Below are positions 22,187-30,715 of a DNA stretch of 41,225 bases, piece after piece (position 1 is the stretch's first letter; every line of letters begins with the position of its first letter). Position numbers and translations under genes: made by a program. The notes under the pieces are model-generated. The model searched no databases and had not been told where the DNA came from. It saw only the letters and a program-made list of their open reading frames with translations. Origin of the DNA: Methanothrix sp. (GTDB lineage Archaea; Halobacteriota; Methanosarcinia; Methanotrichales; Methanotrichaceae); NCBI GenBank assembly GCA_029907715.1, contig JARYLI010000014.1:1-41225 (forward strand), written 5' to 3'.

Positions 22187-23079
22187 AGGAGGCTGTAGAT
22201 GCCCGTGGTCTTGTCAAGACCTTCCGTGGTCTCAGAGCCCTGGATGGCCTGAGCGTCAGAATACCGCGGGGTCTGACGTACTGTCTGCTCGGCCCGAATG
22301 GCTCCGGCAAGACCACGTTCATACGCGCCATTGTGGGACTCCTTCGCCTTGATGGTGGCGATCTGTATGTCCTCGGGGAACACGTCTCCAGCGTCAGGTC
22401 TCTTTATCACAGAATCGGATACATGACGCAGCACCGTGCCCTCTATCCGGATCTGACTGTGCAGGAGAACATGGAGTTCTTCGCCGGCCTTTACGGCATT
22501 GATGGCCAGAGGAGAAAGAGACGGATCGCAGAGCTTCTGGATATGGTGGAGTTATCTGATCACAGGGATCGCCTGGCAGGGGCCCTGAGCGGCGGGATGT
22601 ACCAGAGGCTCTCCCTCGCATGCACACTCATACACGAACCGGAGCTGCTGTTGCTCGATGAGCCGACTGTGGGGGTGGATCCAGCGCTGCGTCAGAGCTT
22701 CTGGATGTACTTCGATCAGCTCGCGTCAGAGGGGAAGACCGTGATCATAACCACCCACATGATGGACGAGGCCGGAAGGTGCAGGATTGTGGGATACATG
22801 CGTGCTGGGAGAATGGCCGCGGAGGGCAGCCCTGAGGAGATTCTGAGGGTTGCAGGTCTGAAGACGCATCTGGAGCTGCGGCTGGCGGATCCGGAGCGCG
22901 ACGCGTCCCGCCTGAGATCTGAAGGATATGATGTGGAGGTGTCAGGAGGGCTGGTCAGGATCCGGATCGATGGGCATGTGCAGATAAAAGAGATCCTGGA
23001 GATCGTCACGCCTCTTGATATGAGGCTCAGGGAGCCCAGCCTGGAGGAGGCATTTCTCACACTCTCAGGAGCAGCATGA
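22183..23079 (+). CDS. ABC transporter ATPase subunit, non-canonical start
   Basis: A 298-residue ABC ATPase of the ABC-2 exporter type: Walker A GPNGSGKT (37-44), Q-loop YMTQH, signature LSGGMYQRLSLA, Walker B LLLLDEPTVGVDP and H-loop TTHMMDE. It has a C-terminal regulatory part. The frame has no ATG, GTG or TTG between a stop at 22066 and GTG 22333, and that GTG lies after the Walker A. The best start is ATA 22183, overlapping the previous stop (ATAG), with a strong Shine-Dalgarno (gaggagggg, 22168-22176) before it. ATG 22199 is out of frame. Confidence 0.9.
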   Translation: MEEAVDARGLVKTFRGLRALDGLSVRIPRGLTYCLLGPNGSGKTTFIRAIVGLLRLDGGDLYVLGEHVSSVRSLYHRIGYMTQHRALYPDLTVQENMEFFAGLYGIDGQRRKRRIAELLDMVELSDHRDRLAGALSGGMYQRLSLACTLIHEPELLLLDEPTVGVDPALRQSFWMYFDQLASEGKTVIITTHMMDEAGRCRIVGYMRAGRMAAEGSPEEILRVAGLKTHLELRLADPERDASRLRSEGYDVEVSGGLVRIRIDGHVQIKEILEIVTPLDMRLREPSLEEAFLTLSGAA

Positions 23080-24122
23080 TGGATATCAGGCGTGTTTGCG
23101 TGGTCGCGCTTCGAGTGGTGCGCCAGCTCAAGAGGGACAGGCGGACGATCGGACTGATTACATTTGCGCCCATAGTTCTCATGATGCTGTTCGGCTACGC
23201 CCTCTCAGGAGAGATGAGCGGAATCCAGCTCGGGATCGTGGATCTGGGTGGGCATCCGGCGCTCAGGTCATATCTGGAGGGCGTGAAGGATTTCACAGTT
23301 CTTCACCTGGGATCCGTGTCTGATGCTGAGCGGCTCGTCTACGATGGAAGGCTCAACGGCGCAGTGGTTATATCGCCCTCTGAGATTCGCCTGCTCCTGG
23401 ACGCCACCAGCCCACAGATAGCCAGCGCGATAAGAGGTGCGGCTCTTGCCGGGGCCAGGGGCGAGCTTCCGGGGAGTGGCGCAGCAATCGTCGAGAGATA
23501 CGTATACGGCTATGATATGGACATGACTGACACGATCGGGCCGGCCATACTCGGTCTGGTGGTGTTCTTCTTCACGTTCATCAACGCAGCAGTGGCATTC
23601 GTCAGGGAGAGATCTCAGGGAACGCTGGAGAAGTTCATGGTATCGCCACTGAGCAGCACGGAGATCGTCTCGGGATACATCCTGGGATTCTCTCTTTTCA
23701 CGCTCCTGCAGTCCACAACCACGCTGCTTGTGGTGATCTTCGTCTTCGGTGTCCCCATTAGGGGCAGCCCGCTGCTTCTTCTCTCGATCGTCATCCTTCT
23801 GGGCGCTGGGGCTCTGGCCCTTGGAACATTTTTCTCAAACTTCGCCAGGAGTGAGTTCCAGGTGGTCCAGTTCATCCCGATGGTCGTGATACCGCAGATC
23901 ATACTTTCAGGCGTGTGGTGGCCTATTCAGTCGATACCGGATTTCGTCAGGCCTGTATCGTACATCCTGCCACTGACATATGCCACTGATGCTCTGAGGG
24001 CAGTTATGCTGAAGGGCAGCACTCTTATGGATGTTCTCTATCCTGATGTCACGGCACTGATAGTTTTCTTCACTCTGTCATTCGCATCTGCCATCCTGGT
24101 CTTGCACAGAGAGGTGACGTGA
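23076..24122 (+). CDS. ABC-2 type transporter permease
   Basis: A 348-residue membrane protein of the ABC-2 family. One N-terminal helix (LITFAPIVLMMLFGYAL) is followed by an extracytoplasmic domain (about residues 45-155). Five helices come next, including ILGLVVFFFTFINAAVAFVR and the conserved RERSQGTLEKFMVSPLSSTE loop. LSGVWWPIQSIPDFVRPVSY lies near the end. It begins four bases before the ATPase stop (ATGA overlap), so the exporter is one translational unit. The cargo is not evident; lipids, polysaccharide, drugs or ions are all possible for this family. Confidence 0.9.
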   Translation: MMDIRRVCVVALRVVRQLKRDRRTIGLITFAPIVLMMLFGYALSGEMSGIQLGIVDLGGHPALRSYLEGVKDFTVLHLGSVSDAERLVYDGRLNGAVVISPSEIRLLLDATSPQIASAIRGAALAGARGELPGSGAAIVERYVYGYDMDMTDTIGPAILGLVVFFFTFINAAVAFVRERSQGTLEKFMVSPLSSTEIVSGYILGFSLFTLLQSTTTLLVVIFVFGVPIRGSPLLLLSIVILLGAGALALGTFFSNFARSEFQVVQFIPMVVIPQIILSGVWWPIQSIPDFVRPVSYILPLTYATDALRAVMLKGSTLMDVLYPDVTALIVFFTLSFASAILVLHREVT

Positions 24123-24172
24123 GATCCACATGTTAGCGGTTGAGAATGGGTCATTGTGAAACCATGAGATAA

Positions 24173-24200
24173 GGTCGACCTCCTGCGTCGACCCATTTTT
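24173..24200 (+). terminator. Terminator after the ABC exporter operon
   Basis: GGTCGAC-CTCCTGC-GTCGACC forms a 7-bp stem followed by CATTTTT. An overlapping alternative pairing exists between ATGGGTC (24147-24153) and GACCCAT (24190-24196). Confidence 0.65.
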
Positions 24201-24377
24201 AACGAAACTGACAGCACATCAAAGCTTTCATCCTGTGATCTGGCGGCCCAGTAAACATTGCAGAAAACGCTCTCATCCATCTGATAACTTGTCCGCAGAG
24301 GCACCGGTCCTGCTGTGCGCTCGTTTCGACTTATCTTCGACGCAGTCGAAGGCCTGGCGAGCGAATGAGTGCATTCA

Positions 24378-24403
24378 GCAAAGTTGCGGAATACGTAAGA
24401 GCG
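24378..24403 (-). repeat. Short dispersed motif, copy D
   Basis: On the minus strand it reads CGCTCTTACGTATTCCGCAA then CTTTGC, a diverged version of motifs A and B. Confidence 0.25.
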
Positions 24404-24564
24404 GCAGAAAGACATGAAGTCGAATGCTGCTGGTTGAGGTTGTTCGCCTCTCCGACGATTCGACCACATGAGCATTCATCCTTTTGGCATGCATCTCCTG
24501 CTGCACCGCGGTTCAGAATACAAACTTCCAAAATTACTTATATTTTGAGGTAGATGCTAAATTC

Positions 24565-25881
24565 ATGGTGGAAGTTTCATCCTATCCGAAAGGGCTCACA
24601 ATCAAGAAGAGCTCAAACGCGTTGCTTTTAAAAAACACCGGCAAAAAAGACGTTAAGCTGACAGTCGAGCTTGGAGGCAGTAAAGCGTTTTCCGTACCTG
24701 AGAAGTACAGAACACTCAAAATTAAAGCAAATGGCTATGCAAGAATCCCATACAGTTTCGGGAAAACGGATATCGGATGGCCAATAGCTCTCAGTGGGTG
24801 GCATACAGGCGGGATCAGGCTTTGGAGCAAGGACCCGAAGAGCAAAAAGAAGGTATTGATCGCTAATGTGGTCGTGAAGACACGGTCTCCGATCTTTGTG
24901 CGTGAGCTGCACTGCCTGGAAGCCACAGAGCAGGAACAGCGGGCCATAAAGGGTAACAGTCCGCCTGTGATCACAATGAGCGCTGTGAAGCCCGGAACAG
25001 CGGTGCCGAAAAACACGGGTGAGGTCGAGCTTAGCTGGGAGATCGAAGATGCTGATGAGATGGAAGATTACATCTCTTATCCAGGCGCGGAGGTTCTGGA
25101 GCCCGGATCATTTACAGATGTGGGGGGCTGGGAATGTTCCCCCCATGTTACGCCCCACACCAACTCGTACATCTACGATGCAGATCTTCAAGGTACCATC
25201 ATCCAGACATTACATGCGCGAAATGCAGAGGGTGAGGTGTATGATCATGAGACCATATACTGCACAGTCGGTGTGGGCTACCATAATGCCAGATGTCCGG
25301 CTGGAGGAACAATACATACGGACGAGCTGGAGACCATCAGGAATTTTCTGGAGGATATCGATGCCCGCCTGAGATCCAATGCCCTTGAGGATCTGCCGGA
25401 TTTCGTTGAGGAGTGGAACAGAACGATAGAGGAGAGGATCGGGAGGGGAGAGCTTCCCGAGTATGCCAGGGACTACATGTTAACCGATTTTAGTGATATG
25501 GATTACCTGAGTGGCCGTGTTGGGACTGGCAGTCTGGCAGATGATATTCTAAGTGCCATGGAGAACGTCCTGATATATATCAAGCCGTACACGCTTCCGC
25601 GAGGGTACAGGCCGGGCACGCTTCCGTCAGGCAGGCGCGCCCTCTGCGATTGCGTGTACGGGAGAACATTCCACGCTGATGGGCATCCCGACTGCAACTG
25701 GATTGCTGTATGCACAGGCGGAGGATCTTGCGATGGTCATACTGGAAGTGCTGACGCCATCACGCTTCTCCATGAGCTGTATCACTATGCCACTCTCAGC
25801 GGCGATGAAGCGAAAGCAACGGTAGTGGCATGCTGCGTCTACGACTACATGGGGCCTGAACACTGGGAATGGGAAAGGTAA
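24565..25881 (+). CDS. Cys-rich HExxH protein, putative metallopeptidase
   Basis: A 438-residue protein with no signal peptide, so probably cytoplasmic. The N-terminal 120 residues look like an all-beta domain (GLTIKKSSNALLLKNTGKKD, then YARIPYSFGKTDIG). Residues about 165-245 are a second beta domain resembling an Ig-like module (PPVITMSAVKPGTAVPKNTG). The C-terminal part has many Cys (CDCVYGRTFHADGHPDC, CTGGGSC) and a zinc-protease motif HELYH (His403, Glu404, His407) near SGDEAKATVVACCVYDY. I do not recognise the family. ATG 24565 is about 24 bases after a TATA-like box, suggesting a leaderless start; the longer frame to 24484 is unlikely. Confidence 0.7.
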   Translation: MVEVSSYPKGLTIKKSSNALLLKNTGKKDVKLTVELGGSKAFSVPEKYRTLKIKANGYARIPYSFGKTDIGWPIALSGWHTGGIRLWSKDPKSKKKVLIANVVVKTRSPIFVRELHCLEATEQEQRAIKGNSPPVITMSAVKPGTAVPKNTGEVELSWEIEDADEMEDYISYPGAEVLEPGSFTDVGGWECSPHVTPHTNSYIYDADLQGTIIQTLHARNAEGEVYDHETIYCTVGVGYHNARCPAGGTIHTDELETIRNFLEDIDARLRSNALEDLPDFVEEWNRTIEERIGRGELPEYARDYMLTDFSDMDYLSGRVGTGSLADDILSAMENVLIYIKPYTLPRGYRPGTLPSGRRALCDCVYGRTFHADGHPDCNWIAVCTGGGSCDGHTGSADAITLLHELYHYATLSGDEAKATVVACCVYDYMGPEHWEWER

Positions 25882-25915
25882 CCTCCAGACTTTAGCGATA
25901 ATTTTATTAGACCAT

Positions 25916-25941
25916 GCGCGTTTGGCAACTCAGGCTCATGG
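25916..25941 (+). repeat. Partial copy of the short dispersed motif (E)
   Basis: TTTGGCAACTCAGGCTCATG (25920-25939) resembles TTGGCAACTTAGGGACATGG at 17334-17353. It lies just before a terminator hairpin. Confidence 0.25.
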
Positions 25942-25944
25942 AGG

Positions 25945-25970
25945 CGAGTGCCGAACGCACTCGTTATTTT
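25945..25970 (+). terminator. Terminator after the HExxH gene
   Basis: CGAGTGC-CGAAC-GCACTCG is a perfect 7-bp stem followed by TTATTTTT, a classic hairpin plus T-run. Confidence 0.7.
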
Positions 25971-26050
25971 TCGAGATCATACTGCCATACCAGCACCTCA
26001 GGTGGAGCAGATCATCGATTAGGCCAAATTTATTTGATCCGCATCGGCAG

Positions 26051-26060
26051 CTATAAAAGC
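26051..26060 (+). promoter_or_regulatory. TATA box upstream of RuBisCO
   Basis: The stretch ctataaaagc would start transcription near 26080, only a few bases before the small ORF at 26084 and about 100 bases before the RuBisCO ATG. A weaker box (aaatttattt, 26026-26035) lies upstream. Confidence 0.5.
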
Positions 26061-26083
26061 ATCTGAGAGCGATACATCTGGGT

Positions 26084-26224
26084 ATGGGGTGCTTTGAGGA
26101 TCTTGTGGAGCTGAGGGAGAAAGTCGAGGACGCCCGAAGGATGATCTCCCTGCGGCGCAGTTCATCAGAGAAGGTGGAATACGATGCACAGAGATGTTGT
26201 GGCGCGCTACCGCGTCGAGACTGA
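26084..26224 (+). CDS. Possible 46-residue upstream ORF overlapping RuBisCO
   Basis: It starts [20 protein letters not shown], a coiled-coil-like charged helix. It ends 41 bases inside the RuBisCO gene in another frame. The ATG is about 28 bases from the TATA box at 26051, the position expected for a leaderless start. RuBisCO has its own ribosome-binding site (gaaggtgg). It may be a real peptide, a regulatory upstream ORF or chance. Confidence 0.35.
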   Translation: MGCFEDLVELREKVEDARRMISLRRSSSEKVEYDAQRCCGALPRRD

Positions 26225-27356
26225 CCTTCCCATGAGAAAGGCTGCTGAGGCGATAGCTGCTGAGCAGTCGACGGGGACATGGACAGAGGTGAAGGGAGCT
26301 GAGAGCGATCTGGCGGCCAGGGTTCTTTCGATAGATGGCAATACCGTGGAGATAGAATTCCCTGTGGAGCTCTTCGAGCCGGGGAACATACCGCAGTATC
26401 TTTCTGTTATCGCGGGCAACCTCTTCGGTCTGGAGGCTCTGAAGAAGGTCCGGTTGATGGATGTCGATTTTCCAGAGTCGCTGGTCAGGGTGCACAGCGG
26501 CCCGAAGTTCGGGATAGATGAGGCAAGGAGGATCATCAATGTGCACGATCGGCCTCTCGTCGGCACGATAGTCAAGCCCAAGGTCGGGCTGAATCCCAGG
26601 CAGACCGCGGAGGTCGCAGGGGCTGCTGTGAGAGGCGGTCTCGATCTAGTCAAGGACGATGAGACCCTCACGGACCAGAGCTTCTGCCCGATGGAAGAAA
26701 GGGTCGAGGAGGTCATGGCGGAGCTTGACAGGGTCGAGAGCGAGACCGGAAAGAGGGCGTTCTACGCTGTCAACGTCACAGCTGGCGCTGACACGATCCT
26801 GGAAAGGGCAGATAGAGCGATCGACCGTGGTGCGAACATGCTCATGGTCGATGTTCTGACAGCTGGCTTCTCTGCGCTCGAGGTGCTCGCAAGAGGAGTG
26901 AATCTGCCGATACATGTGCACAGAACAATGCACGGAGCGCTGACCAGGGACAGAGCGCATGGCATATCGATGCTTGTCATAGCGAAGCTCGTGAGGATGG
27001 CGGGAGGCACTAATCTGCACACCGGCAGCTATGTTGGCAAGATGGCCAGCGATATCGAGGAGAACAACCAGTGCAGGGATGCTCTGCGTGGGGAGTGGTA
27101 TGGCCTGAAAAGAGTCTTCCCGGTGGCTTCAGGCGGCATACATCCCGGAAAGGTCGCAGGCAACCTGGACGGCTACGGCAGAGACTGCATAGTGCAGGCT
27201 GGTGGTGGCGTACACGGGCATCCTGATGGAACGACCGCCGGGGCGAGGGCGATGGTCCAGGCAGTCGAGGCGTGGCTGAGCGGCGTACCGGTGAGTGAGT
27301 ATGCGAAGAGCCACAAAGAGCTCGAGCGCGCGCTTGAGCGATGGGGTTCGAGCTAG
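26184..27356 (+). CDS. rbcL: Ribulose bisphosphate carboxylase, archaeal form III type
   Basis: A 390-residue RuBisCO large subunit. The active-site set is complete by eye (spinach numbering in parentheses): Glu27 (60), Asn79 (123), Lys131 (175) in TIVKPKVGL, carbamylation Lys157 (201) with Asp159 and Glu160 in [10 protein letters not shown], His246 (294), His279 (327), loop-6 Lys286 (334) in GSYVGKM, Ser316 (379) and the [12 protein letters not shown] phosphate loop. True carboxylase activity is therefore expected, unlike form IV. Archaeal enzymes serve AMP salvage or, with phosphoribulokinase, a reductive hexulose-phosphate pathway. No partner gene is in view. It is shorter than usual form III, mainly around loop 6. 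Confidence 0.93.
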   Translation: MHRDVVARYRVETDLPMRKAAEAIAAEQSTGTWTEVKGAESDLAARVLSIDGNTVEIEFPVELFEPGNIPQYLSVIAGNLFGLEALKKVRLMDVDFPESLVRVHSGPKFGIDEARRIINVHDRPLVGTIVKPKVGLNPRQTAEVAGAAVRGGLDLVKDDETLTDQSFCPMEERVEEVMAELDRVESETGKRAFYAVNVTAGADTILERADRAIDRGANMLMVDVLTAGFSALEVLARGVNLPIHVHRTMHGALTRDRAHGISMLVIAKLVRMAGGTNLHTGSYVGKMASDIEENNQCRDALRGEWYGLKRVFPVASGGIHPGKVAGNLDGYGRDCIVQAGGGVHGHPDGTTAGARAMVQAVEAWLSGVPVSEYAKSHKELERALERWGSS

Positions 27357-27379
27357 CTCCAGGGGAGTGAAACCGAAGG

Positions 27380-27388
27380 TTTTATATT
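27380..27388 (+). promoter_or_regulatory. TATA-like box of the ATP synthase operon
   Basis: The context aaggttttatattcgtag predicts a start near 27408 and a leader of about 65 bases before atpH. Confidence 0.5.
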
Positions 27389-27435
27389 CGTAGATGGGGA
27401 TGGATTGACAGTCTGTCACGAATCAAGCGACGCGC

Positions 27436-27452
27436 GCTGTTTGAAAAACAGC
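27436..27452 (+). promoter_or_regulatory. Leader hairpin of the ATP synthase operon
   Basis: GCTGTTT-GAA-AAACAGC is a perfect 7-bp stem in the predicted 5' leader, ending 21 bases before the atpH ATG and its ribosome-binding site. It could stabilise the long transcript or affect translation; this is inferred from structure only. Confidence 0.4.
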
Positions 27453-27473
27453 ATGGATGTAGTGAGGGATCAG

Positions 27474-27800
27474 ATGGCGAGACACGAGATCTTGTCGAGA
27501 ATCAAGCAGGCAGAGGCGGATGCGAAGGCCAGTGTCCAGCAGGCCTTGCAGGAGAAGGAAAAACGCATCGCTGATGCCACTACCGAAGCAGCGAACATAG
27601 TGCGTACAGCTGAATCCGAAGCACAGGCCTTCTACGAGAAGGAACTCGCCAAGGCGGAGGGCGAAGTTAAGGCCAAGAAGCAATCGGTTATTAGCGAGGG
27701 CATGCGAAAGGTCGATGCCTTGAGGTCTAGTGCAAGCGCAAAACTGGACAAGGCGGTTGAATACATGCTAAAGGAGTTTATGGGGTTGTTGCATGCTTAG
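27474..27800 (+). CDS. atpH: A-type ATP synthase subunit H (AhaH)
   Basis: A 108-residue coiled-coil protein, MARHEILSRIKQAEADAKAS and on, rich in Ala, Glu and Lys. Subunit H pairs with E to form the peripheral stalks that hold the A1 head to the membrane part. ATG 27474 has a gtgagg ribosome-binding site and gives the usual family length; ATG 27453 and a longer open frame to 27405 are less likely. First gene of the ten-gene operon. The stop overlaps the start of atpI by 8 bases. Confidence 0.9.
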   Translation: MARHEILSRIKQAEADAKASVQQALQEKEKRIADATTEAANIVRTAESEAQAFYEKELAKAEGEVKAKKQSVISEGMRKVDALRSSASAKLDKAVEYMLKEFMGLLHA

Positions 27801-29817
27801 ACCCGTTGAGATGAGCCGTGTAGTCGTCGCCGGGTCGAAGAATGTGATGGAGTCTGTGGTGGAGAAGCTCCATGAGCTCAACCTCATGCACATCGTCAAC
27901 TACACAGGTGGGGCAGACTATTTTGAGCAGGGCAAGACGATGGGCAAAGGCAAGGAGTTCTCCGAGAACCTCATAAAGCTCAGATCGATTGAGAGATATC
28001 TGGATATAAAGCCAAAGGCTCCCGATGTCAGATTTGCGGAGTCCCAGATAGTATCCCAGATGGACGATCTGCTGGGAAGGCTTGCGAATGATGTGACCTC
28101 CACCTATGAGCGCATAACTGCGATCGAGGCTGAGGTCAAATCAAAGCAGGATCAGATCAATGCGCTTCGGCCACTGGCGGCGATCGACCTGCCCATAGAG
28201 CTGTACTCAGGCTACGAGACCCTGGCGGTCTTCGTGGGAACGGTTGAGTCTGCAGTTGATGCCGATGTCGCAAAGGTCGCTCCCAAGAGCGAGGTCTTCA
28301 CAGGGAGCGTCAAGAACACCAATGTGGTTGCGGTGTTCGTGCCCGTTGAGAAGGCCTCTGAGGTTCAGGCGGTCCTTGCTGAGCATGGGTTTGCAGAGAT
28401 CTCGGTTCCAAAGCTTACCGGAGCTCCCGATGTGGCCATAGCCACTCTGGAGGCGGAGATAAAGCGGCTGGAGTCCGAGAAGGAGCCACTGCAGAAGAAG
28501 CTCAAGGATCTGAAGAAGCAGTATGAGGATATCATACTAGCTGCGGATGAGTACCTGAGCATCCAGACCCAGAAGACCGATGCGCCTCTCAGGTTTGCAA
28601 CAAGCGAGAACGCGTTTGTCATAGATGGCTATGTTCCGTCAGCGGACTATGATAAGCTCAAGAGCGCGCTTGAGAGCACAACCGGCGGCAGAATACACGT
28701 TGAGAAACTCTCTGAGAGCGAGATGGAGGAGCTGGTCGAGAAGAAGGGCGAGGATATACCCACAAAGATCGAGAACCCCGGGATTGTGAAGCCTTACGAG
28801 CTCATAACCAGGCTTTTCGCGATACCCGAGTACAAGGAGTTCGATCCGACGCTTCTGATATTCGTGTTCTTCCCGATAATGTTCGGGATGATCCTCGGCG
28901 ACGTCGGATATGGCATCATGATAATACTAGTGCTCATGATGCTGAAGAAGAAGTTCAGAACTGAAGGGTGGACACAGCTGATAAACATCGTGATGATCGC
29001 AAGCGTCTGGTCTATAATCTTCGGCCTGATCTTCGGCGAGATCTTTGGGCCAATGGGCCTGTGGGGCAAGATCTTCGGGCAGCTGCCGCATGAGGAGATA
29101 CTGGCGCTGGAGGAATCCGGAAGGTTCTTCGGCGAGGGTGTCTTCGGTCCGCTTGGCAGGATCGGCCCGATGGGAATGTTCCCGCTGTACAGGCTGGCCA
29201 CTAATGCGGTGCTGATGCTGATCGGTGTCAGTATCTTCATCGGTGTTCTCCATTGTGGAATCGGTTCCATACTCGGCGTCAAGACAGAGCTCAATTATGG
29301 TGAGAAGAAGCACGCGTATTTCGAGCGGCTTCCGGTGCTGATCTTCCAGGTGGCTTTTGCGCTGCTGCTTCTCGGCCTGGTTCTGGGCTTCATGCCCCTG
29401 GTGTATCTCATGGGGCTCCTTGTTGTGGTGGCTATCGTCATGATGGTCATGGGCCCAGAGGGTGTGATGGGTGCCACGCATCTTCCGTTCTATGTGAGCA
29501 ACCTTATATCCTACCTGAGGCTTCTGGCCATTGGCCTCGCATCAGTTGGTGTCGCATTTGCAGCCAACAAGCTGGCCTTTGGCGTCATCATGCCGATGCT
29601 CAGCGGCGGTGAGCACCTCACGATGGTCGCTTACATCGTGGGAGTCATCGTGCTGCTTGTGGTGCACTTCATCAACCTGCTGCTTGGTATACTGTCTCCG
29701 TTCATGCACCCCCTGAGGTTGCATTACGTCGAGATGTTCACCAAGTTCTACAGCCAGCATGGTGGTGGAGTTGAGTACAGTCCCTTCGGACATGTCCGGA
29801 GGTATCTGAAGGTATAA
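27793..29817 (+). CDS. atpI: A-type ATP synthase subunit I (a-subunit homologue)
   Basis: A 674-residue protein. The N-terminal half is soluble and coiled-coil (about 1-330); the C-terminal half has about seven or eight transmembrane helices, starting LLIFVFFPIMFGMILGDVGY. It forms the ion half-channels next to the K ring; the essential Arg is expected in the late helix region HLPFYVSNLISYLRLLAIGL. The linker motif PTKIENPGIVKPYELITRLF is typical. The 8-base overlap with atpH suggests coupled translation. Confidence 0.95.
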   Translation: MLRPVEMSRVVVAGSKNVMESVVEKLHELNLMHIVNYTGGADYFEQGKTMGKGKEFSENLIKLRSIERYLDIKPKAPDVRFAESQIVSQMDDLLGRLANDVTSTYERITAIEAEVKSKQDQINALRPLAAIDLPIELYSGYETLAVFVGTVESAVDADVAKVAPKSEVFTGSVKNTNVVAVFVPVEKASEVQAVLAEHGFAEISVPKLTGAPDVAIATLEAEIKRLESEKEPLQKKLKDLKKQYEDIILAADEYLSIQTQKTDAPLRFATSENAFVIDGYVPSADYDKLKSALESTTGGRIHVEKLSESEMEELVEKKGEDIPTKIENPGIVKPYELITRLFAIPEYKEFDPTLLIFVFFPIMFGMILGDVGYGIMIILVLMMLKKKFRTEGWTQLINIVMIASVWSIIFGLIFGEIFGPMGLWGKIFGQLPHEEILALEESGRFFGEGVFGPLGRIGPMGMFPLYRLATNAVLMLIGVSIFIGVLHCGIGSILGVKTELNYGEKKHAYFERLPVLIFQVAFALLLLGLVLGFMPLVYLMGLLVVVAIVMMVMGPEGVMGATHLPFYVSNLISYLRLLAIGLASVGVAFAANKLAFGVIMPMLSGGEHLTMVAYIVGVIVLLVVHFINLLLGILSPFMHPLRLHYVEMFTKFYSQHGGGVEYSPFGHVRRYLKV

Positions 29818-29875
29818 CGGGACACGAACAAAACACACTGAATGGTTATAATAATAGTAAGGAGGTTTGAGGAAT

Positions 29876-30133
29876 ATGGCTATAACGGATGCAGGAGTAA
29901 TGTATGGGCTGTTGGCAGTTGGTGCAGGTCTTGCGACTGGGCTTGCCGGTATCGGTGCGGGTGTCGGTGAGCAGGGCATCGGAGCCGCCGTCGTCGGCGT
30001 CGTTGCAGAGGAGCCTGGATTCCTGGGCAAGGGCCTGTTCCTGATGCTGCTGCCCGAGACGCTGATCATCTTCGGGCTTGCCGTCTCGCTGATCCTGATG
30101 TTCGCCTGGTCACCCTTCGCCGCGTTACTCTGA
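29876..30133 (+). CDS. atpK: A-type ATP synthase proteolipid subunit K (c-ring)
   Basis: An 85-residue two-helix hairpin. Helix 1 is Gly-rich (GLLAVGAGLATGLAGIGAGV). Helix 2 carries the ion-binding carboxylate Glu61 in LLPETLIIFGLAVSLIL. A Glu-Gln pair after helix 1 (GEQGIG) resembles the Na+/H+ coordinating neighbourhood seen in other methanogens; ion choice cannot be decided from sequence alone. A strong ribosome-binding region (ggaggtttgagga) precedes the ATG, in line with the high copy number of this subunit. The 58-base gap before it is the largest in the operon. Confidence 0.95.
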   Translation: MAITDAGVMYGLLAVGAGLATGLAGIGAGVGEQGIGAAVVGVVAEEPGFLGKGLFLMLLPETLIIFGLAVSLILMFAWSPFAALL

Positions 30134-30161
30134 GCACCCCCATCCAAAAGGGTGAGAGGCA

Positions 30162-30710
30162 ATGGCACTAGATGCAGTGGTTGAGGATATTCTGGCAACA
30201 AGCAAGAGCAAGGTCGCCCAGATAAATGCGGAGGCCGAGCAGGAGGTTGCCAGAATACTTAGTGAGGCCAGAGAACGTGCCGCCGAGATAAAGTCCAGGA
30301 AAGAGGGAGAGGCAAAGCACGACATAGAGGCTCTTGTGCGCAGGGAGATGTCCAGCGCAAACCTGGAGCTCAAGAGGGCTGAGCTGAACGTTCACAAGGA
30401 ACTCCTTGAGCAGGTGAGGACGAAGTTCCTCGATGCAGTCGCAAAGCTGCCCAAGGACAAGAACGAGGCTCTTATAAAGAAGCTCCTGGAGCCCTATGAT
30501 CTCAAGGATATGAAGGTCTACTCCAACAAGAGAGATCAGGCCTTTGTATCCTCTCTTGTCCCCAATTACGGAGGCACGCTGGATATAATCGGTGGCGTGG
30601 TGGTCGAGAGCAAGGATGGGTCAGTGAGGTTCGATCTCTCATATGAGACTCTAGCGCGGGATATATTCAACGCCAAGGTCAAAGAGGTCTCCAAGCTCTT
30701 GTTCGGGTGA
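30162..30710 (+). CDS. atpE: A-type ATP synthase subunit E
   Basis: A 182-residue peripheral-stalk protein. A long N-terminal coiled coil ([20 protein letters not shown], continuing to about residue 85) is followed by a globular C-terminal domain with the conserved [20 protein letters not shown] stretch. It forms the EH stalk with AtpH. A ggtgag site precedes its ATG, and it ends just before atpC. Confidence 0.95.
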   Translation: MALDAVVEDILATSKSKVAQINAEAEQEVARILSEARERAAEIKSRKEGEAKHDIEALVRREMSSANLELKRAELNVHKELLEQVRTKFLDAVAKLPKDKNEALIKKLLEPYDLKDMKVYSNKRDQAFVSSLVPNYGGTLDIIGGVVVESKDGSVRFDLSYETLARDIFNAKVKEVSKLLFG

Positions 30711-30715
30711 GAGCG

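Larger units (their letters stand above)
24123..24564. other. Gene-free region with terminator, hairpin and short motif
   Basis: The region holds the exporter terminator (24173-24200), a perfect hairpin CTTCGAC-GCA-GTCGAAG (24335-24351) and short motif D (24378-24403, minus). A TATA-like acttatatttt (24535-24545) precedes the next gene. A frame covering 24365-24553 is poorly supported and was not called. Confidence 0.5.
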
